From Pseudooceanicola marinus (GTDB lineage: Bacteria > Pseudomonadota > Alphaproteobacteria > Rhodobacterales > Rhodobacteraceae), in NCBI RefSeq assembly GCF_020177265.1, contig NZ_JAIVMC010000001.1, positions 496,001-560,000 of the forward strand: a stretch of DNA of 64,000 nt. Direction: 5' to 3'. Within the stretch, counting starts at the first letter, position 1. The number at the start of each line of letters is the position of its first letter. Positions 8,440-17,068 of the stretch are shown piece after piece. The position numbers and the translations under genes are program-made. A model generated the notes under the pieces. The model had not been told where the DNA came from and ran no database searches. It saw nothing but the letters and a program-made list of their open reading frames with translations.

Positions 8440-9656
8440 TCCTCAATGCCGTGGTCTTCGGTTACGGCAGCCATGAGGCCGCCTGGCGCCATCCTGACAT
8501 GGAGCCGACAGCGCCTCTGACCCTGCCTCACTGGATCCAGTGCGCCCAACAGGCAGAGGCCGCCGGGTTCGACGGGCTCTTCCTCGGGGACATCCTCTGC
8601 CTGCAGGACCGGCCCGAGGATCACCCCTCGGAAGCGCTCGACCCCTTCATGGTTCTGGCCGCAGTCGCTGGCGCAACCAGCCGGCTGAGGTTGACCGGCA
8701 CCGCCTCGACCAGCTTCAACCATCCCTGGCACCTGGCCCGGCGCATCCTGTCCCTGCATCACCTGAGCGCAGGTCGGGCGGGCTGGAACATCGTCACATC
8801 CTCCTATCCGCAGGAGGCGGAGAACTTCGGCTGGTCCGAGATGCCTGGCACCGAAGACCGCTACGCCCGCGCTGAGGAGGTGGTGGGGGCCGTCCGCGCC
8901 CTCTGGGGCGGCTGGGACGGGATCACCCGGCTTGCCGATCAGGCGGCGGGGCGCTGGCTTGACACGACGCCGCCGCGGGTGGACGCCACGGGCAGGTTCG
9001 GCGCCATCCATGGCGCGCTGAACCTCTCCCCCGCCCCCTGGGACCGGCCGCTGCTGGCGCAGGCCGGGTCATCGCCCGCTGGTCTGGCCTTCGCGGCGCG
9101 CCACGCCGACCAGGTGTTTACCGTGCAGTCCGACATGGCCGCAGCCAGGGCGTTCCGGGATCGCGCAAGGGCCCTGGCCGCAGCCGCCGGAAGAGACCCC
9201 GACGAGATCGCGGTGCTGCCCGGCCTCATTCCCTTCGTGGCCGAAACGGCGGAGGCCGCCGAGGCGGAATTGGCAACGCTCACGCAGCGCCTGAACCTTG
9301 ATCACGCCACGACCAAGCTGGAGCGGTTCCTGGGGCTGTCCCTGGCCGGTCTTACCCTCGACGCGCCGGTGCCTTTCGGGCCGGGCGACCTGGCGCCCAA
9401 TGCCTTCAGCAACTCCCGCGCCCACGTCCTGCTTGGCGAGGCACGGCAAAAGGCCCTGACGCTTCGCCAGTTGCTGGCCCGGTTCGCCGCCGGGCGCGGC
9501 CACCTCCTTGTCGTCGGGACGGGAGAGCAGGTCGCCGGAGTCATGCGACAGTGGGTCGAGGCCGGCGCGGCCGACGGTTTCAACGTGATGCCGCCCCTTC
9601 TCCCCCAAGGGATCGAGAGGTTTGGACAGCTGGTTCCCACCGTTGGCCGGATCTGA
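8436..9656 (+). CDS. LLM-class flavin-dependent monooxygenase (NtaA/SnaA/DszA type)
   Basis: A 406-residue luciferase-like TIM-barrel protein. Family-typical stretches include CAQQAEAAGFDGLFLGD near the N-terminus, GRAGWNIVTSS around residue 110, the DRYARAEEVV helix near 150 and PLLAQAGSSPAGLAFAARHAD near 210. These match the FMNH2-dependent NtaA/SnaA/DszA branch, which hydroxylates or cleaves small N- or S-containing molecules using FMN reduced by a partner reductase. No flavin reductase gene is adjacent. The gene overlaps a 51-codon ORF behind a TPP riboswitch, so its expression is probably thiamine-repressed. A role in thiamine or precursor salvage is inferred from this control only. The ATG at 8436 was chosen over one 42 bases upstream because conserved sequence begins here. 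Confidence 0.9.
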   Translation: MILNAVVFGYGSHEAAWRHPDMEPTAPLTLPHWIQCAQQAEAAGFDGLFLGDILCLQDRPEDHPSEALDPFMVLAAVAGATSRLRLTGTASTSFNHPWHLARRILSLHHLSAGRAGWNIVTSSYPQEAENFGWSEMPGTEDRYARAEEVVGAVRALWGGWDGITRLADQAAGRWLDTTPPRVDATGRFGAIHGALNLSPAPWDRPLLAQAGSSPAGLAFAARHADQVFTVQSDMAAARAFRDRARALAAAAGRDPDEIAVLPGLIPFVAETAEAAEAELATLTQRLNLDHATTKLERFLGLSLAGLTLDAPVPFGPGDLAPNAFSNSRAHVLLGEARQKALTLRQLLARFAAGRGHLLVVGTGEQVAGVMRQWVEAGAADGFNVMPPLLPQGIERFGQLVPTVGRI

Positions 9657-10013
9657 TCCCGCACGCGAAGGAAGAATGGCCCAGCCTGCCGGATGGTTTA
9701 GCATGCCATAGAAGACCTGTCCCCGCGCTGCATTACTGACAAGTCACTTCGCCCCTGCCTGCCCTCCCCGTTTCGCAGGCGAGCGACCCGATGCGCGCAA
9801 TCCAGGGCGCCGTGAAGCGAAAAAAGAGTCGGAAGGCACGACGAATTCGGTTCGAAATCAATTGCATCTTGGACTAAGCCTTGTGTAAGTCTTCCTGAGG
9901 CATACACGCTCTTGTGGCACATGATTTCGAAGATTGAGATCGTCGCTTCATTTTTCCGGAAGCGCGGCGGCGACGGGGCGTGGACGCCAAATAATAATCC
10001 ATGCGGGGAATTC
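9657..10013. other. intergenic, promoter region of autotransporter
   Basis: No gene is seen in these 357 bases. The last 150 bases are AT-richer and precede the autotransporter start; an SD-like GCGGGGA stands before the ATG at 10014. A short inverted repeat (GCCTGC/GCAGGC) near 9755-9780 has a weak stem and no U tract. Confidence 0.4.
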
Positions 10014-12440
10014 ATGAAAAAACTACTTGCAGGCGCTTCTACGCTGGCCATTCTCACCACGCCGGCGCTCGCTGATTGTACGCCGACTTCGCCTACCAGC
10101 GTTGAATGTGTGGCCCCCGGGACGGGCGGATTCAGCGATGCCGGTTTCAATGACGGTACGATCATCGTCCGGGACGGGGCAACCGTCTCCCCGCCGGGTG
10201 ACGCGATCCTCTTCGGCGACAACACCTCACTCACCGTCGAAGAGAACGGCGTCGTATTCTCGGGCGCCAATGGCGTCGCGGCCGGGGACGGCTTCGAGAT
10301 CGACAACGACGGATCGATCACCGGCGGCACCGGGATCATGGGCGGCAGCGGCACCGACGCCGATCGGGCCACCATCGACAACACCGGCAGCATCACCGGC
10401 ACGCCGGCCAATGCGATCGACGTCGACGATTACGTCACGATCACCAATGGCACCGCGGCCGACGGTGACGCAGCGGCCAGCATCACTGGCGGCGCGCATG
10501 GTATCCTGGCCGGCAGCAACCTGACCCTGACCAACCACGATGACATCGAGGGCACGATGGGCAGTGGTGTCTTCGCCACCGACGACGCCTCGATCGACAA
10601 CTTCGGCAGCATCACCGGCGGCATGGGCGACGGCCTCCACCTCGGCAACGGCTTCGACGTGGAAAACGACGGCAGCATCGAAGGCGGCAACGGCATCTTC
10701 GGCGGCAGCGGCACCGACGCCGATCGCGCCACCATCACCAACACCGGCAGCATCGACGGCACGATCAGCCACGGCATTTCCGTCGGCAATTTCGTCACCA
10801 TCACCAACGGCACCGCAGACGACAGCGATCCCGACGCGAGCGTCACCGGCGCCTCGATCGGCATCCTTGCCGGCGCCGACCTGACCCTCACCAACCACGA
10901 CGAAATCGAGGGTGAAAACGCAAGCGGTGTGCAGGCCACCGACGACGCCACGATCGACAACTTCGGCAGCATCACAGGGGCCAACGGCGACGGCCTGCAC
11001 CTGGGCAACAACGCCGTTGTCACCAACGGCAGCTCCGATGCGTCCGATCCGGCCGCGTCCATCACCGGCAGCGCGAACGGTATCTTCGCAGGCACCGGCC
11101 TTGATCTGACGAACTACGGCGAGATCGAGGGCACCACCGGGGTCACCACCACCGGCGCGAACGCCGACATCGAAAACTGGGGCAGCATCACCGGGACCGG
11201 TGGCACCGCGCTCAACCTCGGCAGCGGCAGCGACGAAGTGGTGAACCGCGGCACGATCACGGGCGACGTCAACATGGGCTCGGGCTCCGACAGCCTGCTG
11301 CTGGCGGCTGGGTCGACTGTCGATGGCAACATCGACATGGCCCAGGGCAGTGACACGCTGGAGCTCGAGTTCGGGTCCTCCGTCGATGGTGACATCGACA
11401 TGGGCGTGGCCACCGATACGTTGATCCTCAACTCGATCAACGTGTCCGGCACCGTGGACATGGGCTCCGGCGGCGCGACCGACACCCTGCGGGTGCTGGG
11501 CGACATCGGGCCGGGCGTCATCGCCTTCTCCGACAACGTCGAGGTCTATGATGACGACGAAGCGCCCGACACCGCGCTCTTCACCGGCGACTTCCTGATC
11601 GTCGCGGACCGGACGGTCTTTGCCGGCCAGGACGCCCTGGCCACGCGCCAGACCTACCAGCAGAGCACCAGCATCATGAGCGCCTCGGCGACCCCCGGCT
11701 GGTACGGCAGCGGCTCCATCTTCGGCGGCGATGCCGAGTTCAACGGTGGCGACGTGCTGATCGGCTACAACGCCGAGACCTTCGGTGGCTTCCTGTCCTT
11801 CTCGAAGGCAGACGCCGACGCGGACATCTCCGACAGCGACTTCGAACGTCACAACTTCCTGCTGGGCGTCAAGGGCTTCACCCCGATGGGCGCAGGCGTG
11901 GTCAGCGGCATCGCCTACATCGGCCGCGGCGATGGTGACATCAAGAGCGCCATGGACGTGACCGGCCAGGCCGCCGTCGATGACACCTCCTTCGGCATGG
12001 CGGCCCGCTATGACCTGAAGCCTGCAAGCGGCGAAGGTCTGGGCTTCTCCGCCGAAGCAGGCGCCAGCCGCATCACCTTCGACAGCTTCGACCCCTCGGG
12101 TCTGGCCGATGCGACCATCGAGGAACGCGACCTGACCGCCTCCTACGTGTCGCTGGAAACCGGCTACAGCCTTTCCCTGTCGGGCGGAAACACCATCCGT
12201 CCCTTCCTGGGGGCCGTGGCGCTGTTCTCCAACGGAGATGACGTGACCATGTCCGCACAGGGGACGAACAACTCGAATGCCCCCGGCTCGACGAGCTTCA
12301 GCACCAGCGGCGACGATCTGACCATGCTGCGCCTCGGCGCCGAACTGGGCGGGTCCGCCGGCTGGACCGCCAAGGTCGAAGGCCAGTTCGACGACAACGG
12401 CGACACCACCGGCATCGTCAGCTTCGGCATGGCCTTCTGA
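10014..12440 (+). CDS. autotransporter with repeat passenger and beta-barrel domain
   Basis: An 808-residue secreted/outer-membrane protein. Residues 1-20 are a signal peptide (MKK start, ALA cleavage site). The passenger (about 25-530) is Gly/Asp/Thr-rich and built of NxGSITG, DxxxITNxG and GIxAG units that should stack as a right-handed beta-helix. It contains 120-residue tandem repeats followed by DMGSGSD-type turns. From about residue 555 a beta-barrel domain begins (GSIFGG, LIGYNAETFGGF), ending in GIVSFGMAF with C-terminal Phe, as in type V secretion. The internal ATG at 10014 was chosen for its signal peptide and ribosome site. Likely a surface adhesin or structural protein; no protease triad is seen. 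Confidence 0.88.
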   Translation: MKKLLAGASTLAILTTPALADCTPTSPTSVECVAPGTGGFSDAGFNDGTIIVRDGATVSPPGDAILFGDNTSLTVEENGVVFSGANGVAAGDGFEIDNDGSITGGTGIMGGSGTDADRATIDNTGSITGTPANAIDVDDYVTITNGTAADGDAAASITGGAHGILAGSNLTLTNHDDIEGTMGSGVFATDDASIDNFGSITGGMGDGLHLGNGFDVENDGSIEGGNGIFGGSGTDADRATITNTGSIDGTISHGISVGNFVTITNGTADDSDPDASVTGASIGILAGADLTLTNHDEIEGENASGVQATDDATIDNFGSITGANGDGLHLGNNAVVTNGSSDASDPAASITGSANGIFAGTGLDLTNYGEIEGTTGVTTTGANADIENWGSITGTGGTALNLGSGSDEVVNRGTITGDVNMGSGSDSLLLAAGSTVDGNIDMAQGSDTLELEFGSSVDGDIDMGVATDTLILNSINVSGTVDMGSGGATDTLRVLGDIGPGVIAFSDNVEVYDDDEAPDTALFTGDFLIVADRTVFAGQDALATRQTYQQSTSIMSASATPGWYGSGSIFGGDAEFNGGDVLIGYNAETFGGFLSFSKADADADISDSDFERHNFLLGVKGFTPMGAGVVSGIAYIGRGDGDIKSAMDVTGQAAVDDTSFGMAARYDLKPASGEGLGFSAEAGASRITFDSFDPSGLADATIEERDLTASYVSLETGYSLSLSGGNTIRPFLGAVALFSNGDDVTMSAQGTNNSNAPGSTSFSTSGDDLTMLRLGAELGGSAGWTAKVEGQFDDNGDTTGIVSFGMAF
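10281..11200 (+). repeat. 360-bp coding repeats in autotransporter passenger
   Basis: Matching landmarks recur exactly 360 bases apart: GGCGGCAGCGGCACCGACGC at 10341 and 10701, and CTTCGGCAGCATCAC at 10601 and 10961. There are two full units and a diverged third. The period keeps frame (120 residues), so copy number can change by recombination without breaking the gene. Confidence 0.85.
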
Positions 12441-12467
12441 GGTCAGAAGACCACAAGACACAGGAAA

Positions 12468-12496
12468 GGGCGGCCCGCACAGGGCCGCCCTTTTTT
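12468..12496 (+). terminator. intrinsic terminator after autotransporter
   Basis: A perfect 9-bp GGGCGGCCC/GGGCCGCCC stem with a 5-base loop is followed by six T residues, 28 bases after the stop codon. Confidence 0.95.
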
Positions 12497-12603
12497 GCAT
12501 TCCGGTCGCCTTTCCGCAGATTTGTGAAGAGGCCCCGCTGGTCCCCCGGCACATTCTGCGTCACTACCAGATCCAAAGCCCTTCAACAGAGTAGGACCCT
12601 CCC

Positions 12604-14049
12604 ATCCGCTTCTCCGTCGCAATTGCCCTCACGCTGGTCATGTCCGCCGTCGGCCTGACCTACGAGATCGCCGCCGGGCGCGTCCTCGCCCCCTTCTTCG
12701 GCACGTCGCTGCTGACCTGGACCACGGTGATCGCCACCGTGCTGGGCGGGTTTTCCCTCGGCAGCGCCCTGGGCGGTATGGTGGCCGAACGGCCCCGGGA
12801 CCAGGCGCTTCGCAGGGTGCGCGGCGCGCTGGTGACGACGGCGGTCCTGATGACCGTCTCTCCGGCGGTGCTGGGCATGCTGCATTCCTGGGGCGCGCGG
12901 GGCACCGGCGGCATGGTCCTCAGCGTGATCGTCGTCTTCTTCCCCGCCTCGGTCTTCATCACCCTGCCCTCGCCGCTGCTGGCCAAGCTCGCGATCGAGG
13001 CACGCCCGGGCCACGAAGGATCGTCCCTCGGGTTCGTCATGGCCGCCGGGTCGATCGGGGCGATCTTCGGCTCGATCCTGTCCGGCTTCGTCGCGCTGCC
13101 GCTGATCGGGGCCACGGCCACCTTCGCCGCCTGCGGCGTGCTGGCGCTGCTGTGCCTGCCCTTCCTGCGCGGGGGCGTCGCTGGCCCCCCCCGTGGCACC
13201 ACCGTCGCCGCGGCCGGTTTCGTCGCCTTCGCCGGGTTGGCCGGCACCCCGGCCTGCGAGTTTGAATCCGGGCAATCCTGCCTCGATGTGGATCAGCGGG
13301 GCGCCCAGGTCCGGCTGTTCTCCGACGGGGTGCTGCAGGCGGCCGAGCCCAAGGCAGCAGCCGCGGAGGGCACGAACGACCTGGCACTGTCCTACACCAG
13401 CTGGCTGTGGGAGCGCCTCGACACGGACCTCGGCGCAGCGCCCGAGGTTCTCTTCGTCGGCGGCGGCGGTTACACCCTGCCCACGCAGCTTCTGGCCTCA
13501 CGCCCCGAGGCGAAGGCCGTCGCGGTGGAAATCGACCCGCTGGTGACGGACGTCGTGCGAGCGCACCTGCCGCGCGCGGCGGCGATGATCGCCCGGACGG
13601 GATATGACGCGGCCGCTCCGTCGGGCGCGACCGAGGGGCGCCTGGGGATCGTGCATGCCGATGGCCGCACCTACCTCAACGAAACCGATGCACGCTTCGA
13701 CGCGGCGGTGATGGATGCCTTTTCCTCAGGGTCGGTCCCGGCGCATCTGGTCACGGTCGAAACCTTCGAGCGACTGCGACAGATCGTCGACGGGCCCGTC
13801 TACGTGAACCTGATCGACCGCCCCGACGGCCCCCTGGCGCAGGGCGTTCACGCCATCCTGACGCAGCTTTACCCGGAGGTGCAGGCCGTCCTCGGCTCCC
13901 TCGGGGCCTCCGGACGGGGCAACATCCTGCTGGTCGCGTCAGAGGCGCCCCTGCCCCCGCTGGCGGCCATGCCCGAAGGCTACGCTCCGACACGGATCTC
14001 CGAGGCGCGCGCCTTCACGGACGACCGGGGCTGGGTCGGGCACCGCTAG
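12604..14049 (+). CDS. membrane-fused spermidine-synthase-like protein
   Basis: The N-terminal ~200 residues form several membrane helices (VIATVLGGFSLGSALGG and others). The C-terminal half is a Rossmann methyltransferase-like aminopropyltransferase fold (EVLFVGGGGYTLP, AVEIDPLV, HADGRTYL, DAAVMDAFSSG). This is the fused MFS/spermidine-synthase family, of unproven substrate. The first ATG is at 12640, but it would cut the first membrane helix. The frame is open upstream to a TAG at 12592, and an AGGA ribosome site sits 7 bases before an ATC at 12604. That gives 481 residues instead of 469 and restores the helix (IRFSVAIALTLV). I place the start at ATC with caution. The 3' end overlaps the convergent BCCT gene by CTAG. 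Confidence 0.8.
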   Translation: MRFSVAIALTLVMSAVGLTYEIAAGRVLAPFFGTSLLTWTTVIATVLGGFSLGSALGGMVAERPRDQALRRVRGALVTTAVLMTVSPAVLGMLHSWGARGTGGMVLSVIVVFFPASVFITLPSPLLAKLAIEARPGHEGSSLGFVMAAGSIGAIFGSILSGFVALPLIGATATFAACGVLALLCLPFLRGGVAGPPRGTTVAAAGFVAFAGLAGTPACEFESGQSCLDVDQRGAQVRLFSDGVLQAAEPKAAAAEGTNDLALSYTSWLWERLDTDLGAAPEVLFVGGGGYTLPTQLLASRPEAKAVAVEIDPLVTDVVRAHLPRAAAMIARTGYDAAAPSGATEGRLGIVHADGRTYLNETDARFDAAVMDAFSSGSVPAHLVTVETFERLRQIVDGPVYVNLIDRPDGPLAQGVHAILTQLYPEVQAVLGSLGASGRGNILLVASEAPLPPLAAMPEGYAPTRISEARAFTDDRGWVGHR

Positions 14050-15686
14050 GTCCCCGCATCGTCGGCCCCGGATCGTGCGAAGCTGTCTAGCTCGGGGCGC
14101 GTCCCGACGTTCACGTGGTCGATGTCTTCCTGCGCGAACCCGCGGATCAGCGAGGGGATCATCATGCTGCACAGGATGAAGATCGGCAGGCCGACCACCG
14201 TGATCACCTGTTGCAGGGCGGTCAGCCCCGCCTCTCCGGCCAGCACGATCAGCATCGCGGCGACCAGCCCTTCGGCCGCCCCCCAGAATACGCGCTGATG
14301 CGTCGGGCCGGGGGTTGGCGTGCCGGTGCAGAGCATGTCAACCACCAGCGAGGCCGAGTCCGACGAGGTAGCGAAGAAGATCGCGACGATCACCACCGCA
14401 AGGCCCTGGACGACCGGGGTGAAGGGGAAGTGTTCGAAGAAGGCGAACATGGCCAGCGGGATGCTGTCGGCCACCGCGGCGCTGATCTGGCCCGCGCTGT
14501 CGCCCAGGGCCTCGCGCGCGGCCAGGCCGATGCCGTCGAACTCCATCGCCTGCCAGCCGAAGATGGCAAACCAGACCAGGGTGAACAGCGACGGCGCGCC
14601 AAGGACACCGAAGACGAACTCCCGGATCGTGCGCCCGCGCGAGATGCGGGCAACGAACAGGCCGATGAAGGGCGACCAGGTCACCGTCCAGGCCCAGTAG
14701 AAGACCGTCCAGCTGCCCTGCCAGCCCCAGTCGTCATTGCCCGGGTTTTCATTGGCCAGCATGTCGTTCCAGAAGGCCAGCCGCGGGAGGTTTTCGAAGT
14801 AGAGGCCGAAGGTCTCCACCAGCCCGCGCAGGAGGAACAAGGTGGAGCCGGTCACCAGCACGAAGACCATCAGCGCCACGGCCATGCCGATATTGAGGTT
14901 CGACAGCAGCTTCACCCCCTTGTCGAGCCCCGCGACGATGGAGCCAATGGCGACAAGAGTCAGGACAGCGAGGATCGCAACCTGCACCACGGTCCCGTCC
15001 CCGGTGCCGAAAAGCGCGTCGAGCCCTGCCGCGATCTGGCTGGAGCCGAGGCCGAGCGACACTGCGACGCCGAACAGCGTGCCCAGGATCGCGACGATGT
15101 CGATGGCCTTGCCGATCGGACCATGGATGCCATCCCGCAGCAGCGGGTAGAAGACCGAGCTGACGCGGACCGGCAGGTCGTAGCGGTTGATGAAATAGGC
15201 AAAGGCCAGCCCCGGCAGGGTGAAGATCGCCCAAGTGTGCAGCCCGAGGTGATAGATCGCGATGGAAATCGCATCGCGCGCGGCCTCTTCCGTGTAGGCC
15301 TCCACCCCCGGCAGCGGCGGGGCGGAAAAATGGCTGATGGGTTCCGCAACGCCCCAGAACATCAGGACCGTGCCGATGCCCCCGGCAAACAGCATGGTGA
15401 ACCACGAGAGGTTGGAATACTCCGGCCGCTCGCCCTTGGGCCCGAGCCGGATATGCCCGTGCCGCGACGCCGCCGCCCAGATCAGGAAGCCCAGCCAGAC
15501 GTTGACCCCGAGGATGAAGAACCAGCCCAGGTTGGTCACGATCCAGGATCGCCCGGCGGCGAAGGCGTCTCCGATCCCCTCGGGGAACAGGACCAGCGCA
15601 ATCACGAAGACGATCGTGACCCCCGCTGAGATGAAGAAGATCGTGGGGTCCGTGCGGAGGCCGAGGCGGCGGGCCAGGTGTTCCAA
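14046..15686 (-). CDS. BCCT-family betaine/choline/carnitine transporter
   Basis: A 546-residue, 12-helix secondary transporter. The diagnostic BCCT stretch is present (WTVFYWAWTVTWSPFIGLF followed by ARISRGRTIREF), as is the MFAGGIGTVLMFWGVAEP segment after helix 2. These carriers bring in glycine betaine, choline or related quaternary amines, driven by Na+ or H+. The start is placed at TTG 15686 because an AGGAG sequence lies 8 bases upstream; a longer TTG start at 15722 lacks a ribosome site. It lies close to a ProXWV system, fitting osmolyte uptake. Whether it senses osmolarity is unknown; the C-terminal tail is short. Confidence 0.92.
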   Translation of the reverse strand: MEHLARRLGLRTDPTIFFISAGVTIVFVIALVLFPEGIGDAFAAGRSWIVTNLGWFFILGVNVWLGFLIWAAASRHGHIRLGPKGERPEYSNLSWFTMLFAGGIGTVLMFWGVAEPISHFSAPPLPGVEAYTEEAARDAISIAIYHLGLHTWAIFTLPGLAFAYFINRYDLPVRVSSVFYPLLRDGIHGPIGKAIDIVAILGTLFGVAVSLGLGSSQIAAGLDALFGTGDGTVVQVAILAVLTLVAIGSIVAGLDKGVKLLSNLNIGMAVALMVFVLVTGSTLFLLRGLVETFGLYFENLPRLAFWNDMLANENPGNDDWGWQGSWTVFYWAWTVTWSPFIGLFVARISRGRTIREFVFGVLGAPSLFTLVWFAIFGWQAMEFDGIGLAAREALGDSAGQISAAVADSIPLAMFAFFEHFPFTPVVQGLAVVIVAIFFATSSDSASLVVDMLCTGTPTPGPTHQRVFWGAAEGLVAAMLIVLAGEAGLTALQQVITVVGLPIFILCSMMIPSLIRGFAQEDIDHVNVGTRPELDSFARSGADDAGT

Positions 15687-16045
15687 TGGACAGGCTCCTG
15701 AGCGTGGGTCACTGTCACCCAACTGTGAACGGGGCGCGATGTTCCATCGGTGCGCGTTTCTCTTTGCGAAACACGTCCGCCTGCGCCGCGTGGCAGGGAC
15801 CGCGACCGTCTAATGCCTCGTCCATCACCGCGATAGGTTTGACCCAGACCCGCAGCTACGCCCTTGGCCAGCCTTTTCTGCCAGTGCGATTGGGAAATAG
15901 ATCGCGACGCCGAACAGAATAAAGATCGCCGTGCGTCAGAAAAGACGCACGGCGACCGGGGACGAAAGGTCGTACATTCTGAAAAATGTTTCTCCACTCA
16001 GGTAATGCGCAGAGCGTAGCGCAGAGCCAATGGGCCGCGCCTCCC
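15687..16045. terminator. intergenic region with strong terminator (hairpin 15926-15955)
   Basis: This 359-base gap holds no gene. A perfect 12-bp stem (TCGCCGTGCGTC/GACGCACGGCGA, 6-base loop) lies at 15926-15955. Read on the minus strand it is followed by TCTTTATTCT, so it terminates the response-regulator operon. The remainder must include the BCCT promoter. Confidence 0.85.
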
Positions 16046-17068
16046 CTATTCAGAGGAGGGAATGGCGGAAAGTGCCAGCAGCAATGCCACCAGATCGGTT
16101 TGACGATGGGTTTCCGTCTTGGCGAAGACGCTCTTGAGGTGGCTGGCCACGGTGGTCGGCGACACGCCCAGGGTTTCGGCGATGGCATCGCTGCGCAACC
16201 CGCTGGCCAGCAGGCTGGAGATGCGCGCCTCGGTCGGCGTCAGACCGAGGGCACGGCGCAACAGATCCGGATCGGGCACCGCGCGGCGGGCGGGATCGAC
16301 GATCAGCACCATCACCGCAGCTCCTTGCCCGGAGCTGCCGTCCAGTCGCGACAGCAGCAGGATCGGCCCCTGCCCCCGATCCGGCCGGACCAATGGCACC
16401 GGCGCCACGGCGGTCGATGCCCCGCCGGACAGCGCCTCCGCCAACGCCTCGCGCAGCCGCGCGGGCTCGACCTCGGCGCGCAACCCCTCGTCCAGCCGCA
16501 GCCCGGACCCTGGCTGACACAGCGCGCGGGCGATGGCGTTGGCGTGCAGCACATGGCCCGCCGGGTCGAGCAGGATGATCCCCTGCGACAGCCGGTCGAG
16601 CGCGGCCCAGGCGCCAGACTCGGCCTCGGCCAGCGCCGTTCGTGCCGCCTCCACCGCCTTCTCTGCCGGCCGGGCGGAGGCCACCCGCCGGACCTGACGC
16701 AGATGGGCCGCGATGGTGGCCAGCAGCACCTCGTAGTCCACCGGCTTGACGATATAGTCGTCCGCCCCGCGCATCTTGCCGTCGATGATATCGGCCCGGT
16801 CTCCGAAGGCCGTGAGGAAGAGGAAGGGCACCGCGTCGAGCGCGCTGTGCTCCGCCCGCAGGGTCTGCAACAGGGCCCGGCCGTCCATACGCGGCATCGC
16901 GATGTCGCACAGGATCAGGTCGGGCTGCGTGTCCTTCAGCATCTCCAGCGCCTGCAGCCCGTCCCCGGCACAGAGCGCGAGATAGCCGGCCTCGGACAAC
17001 TCCTCGCAGATATCGTTGCGCAGGTGGCGTTCGTCTTCGCAGACCAGGATCGTGGCGGGGTCGCTCAT
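16046..17068 (-). CDS. response regulator, receiver plus LuxR-type HTH
   Basis: A 340-residue regulator. The receiver domain is at 1-125, with acidic residues at E11/D12, phosphoacceptor Asp55 (LILCDIAMPRMDG) and the conserved Lys in YIVKP near 105. A middle region of about 130 residues resembles a degenerate PAS-like domain (WAALDRLSQGIILLDPAGHVLHAN). It ends in a LuxR/FixJ HTH (LTPTEARISSLLASGLRSD, then TTVASHLKSVFAKT). The start overlaps the kinase stop by ATGA, so it is the cognate partner of the upstream histidine kinase. The target genes are unknown. Confidence 0.92.
   Translation of the reverse strand: MSDPATILVCEDERHLRNDICEELSEAGYLALCAGDGLQALEMLKDTQPDLILCDIAMPRMDGRALLQTLRAEHSALDAVPFLFLTAFGDRADIIDGKMRGADDYIVKPVDYEVLLATIAAHLRQVRRVASARPAEKAVEAARTALAEAESGAWAALDRLSQGIILLDPAGHVLHANAIARALCQPGSGLRLDEGLRAEVEPARLREALAEALSGGASTAVAPVPLVRPDRGQGPILLLSRLDGSSGQGAAVMVLIVDPARRAVPDPDLLRRALGLTPTEARISSLLASGLRSDAIAETLGVSPTTVASHLKSVFAKTETHRQTDLVALLLALSAIPSSE

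Noticed and set aside
10227-12554. A 775-codon open frame antisense to the autotransporter
   Set aside because: It is an Ala/Gly/Val-rich shadow caused by high G+C and the repeat structure of the plus-strand gene, which has a signal peptide, a ribosome site and a recognisable beta-barrel.
14115-15629. Plus-strand 504-codon frame opposite the BCCT gene
   Set aside because: Highly charged, low-complexity antisense shadow; the minus strand has BCCT motifs throughout.
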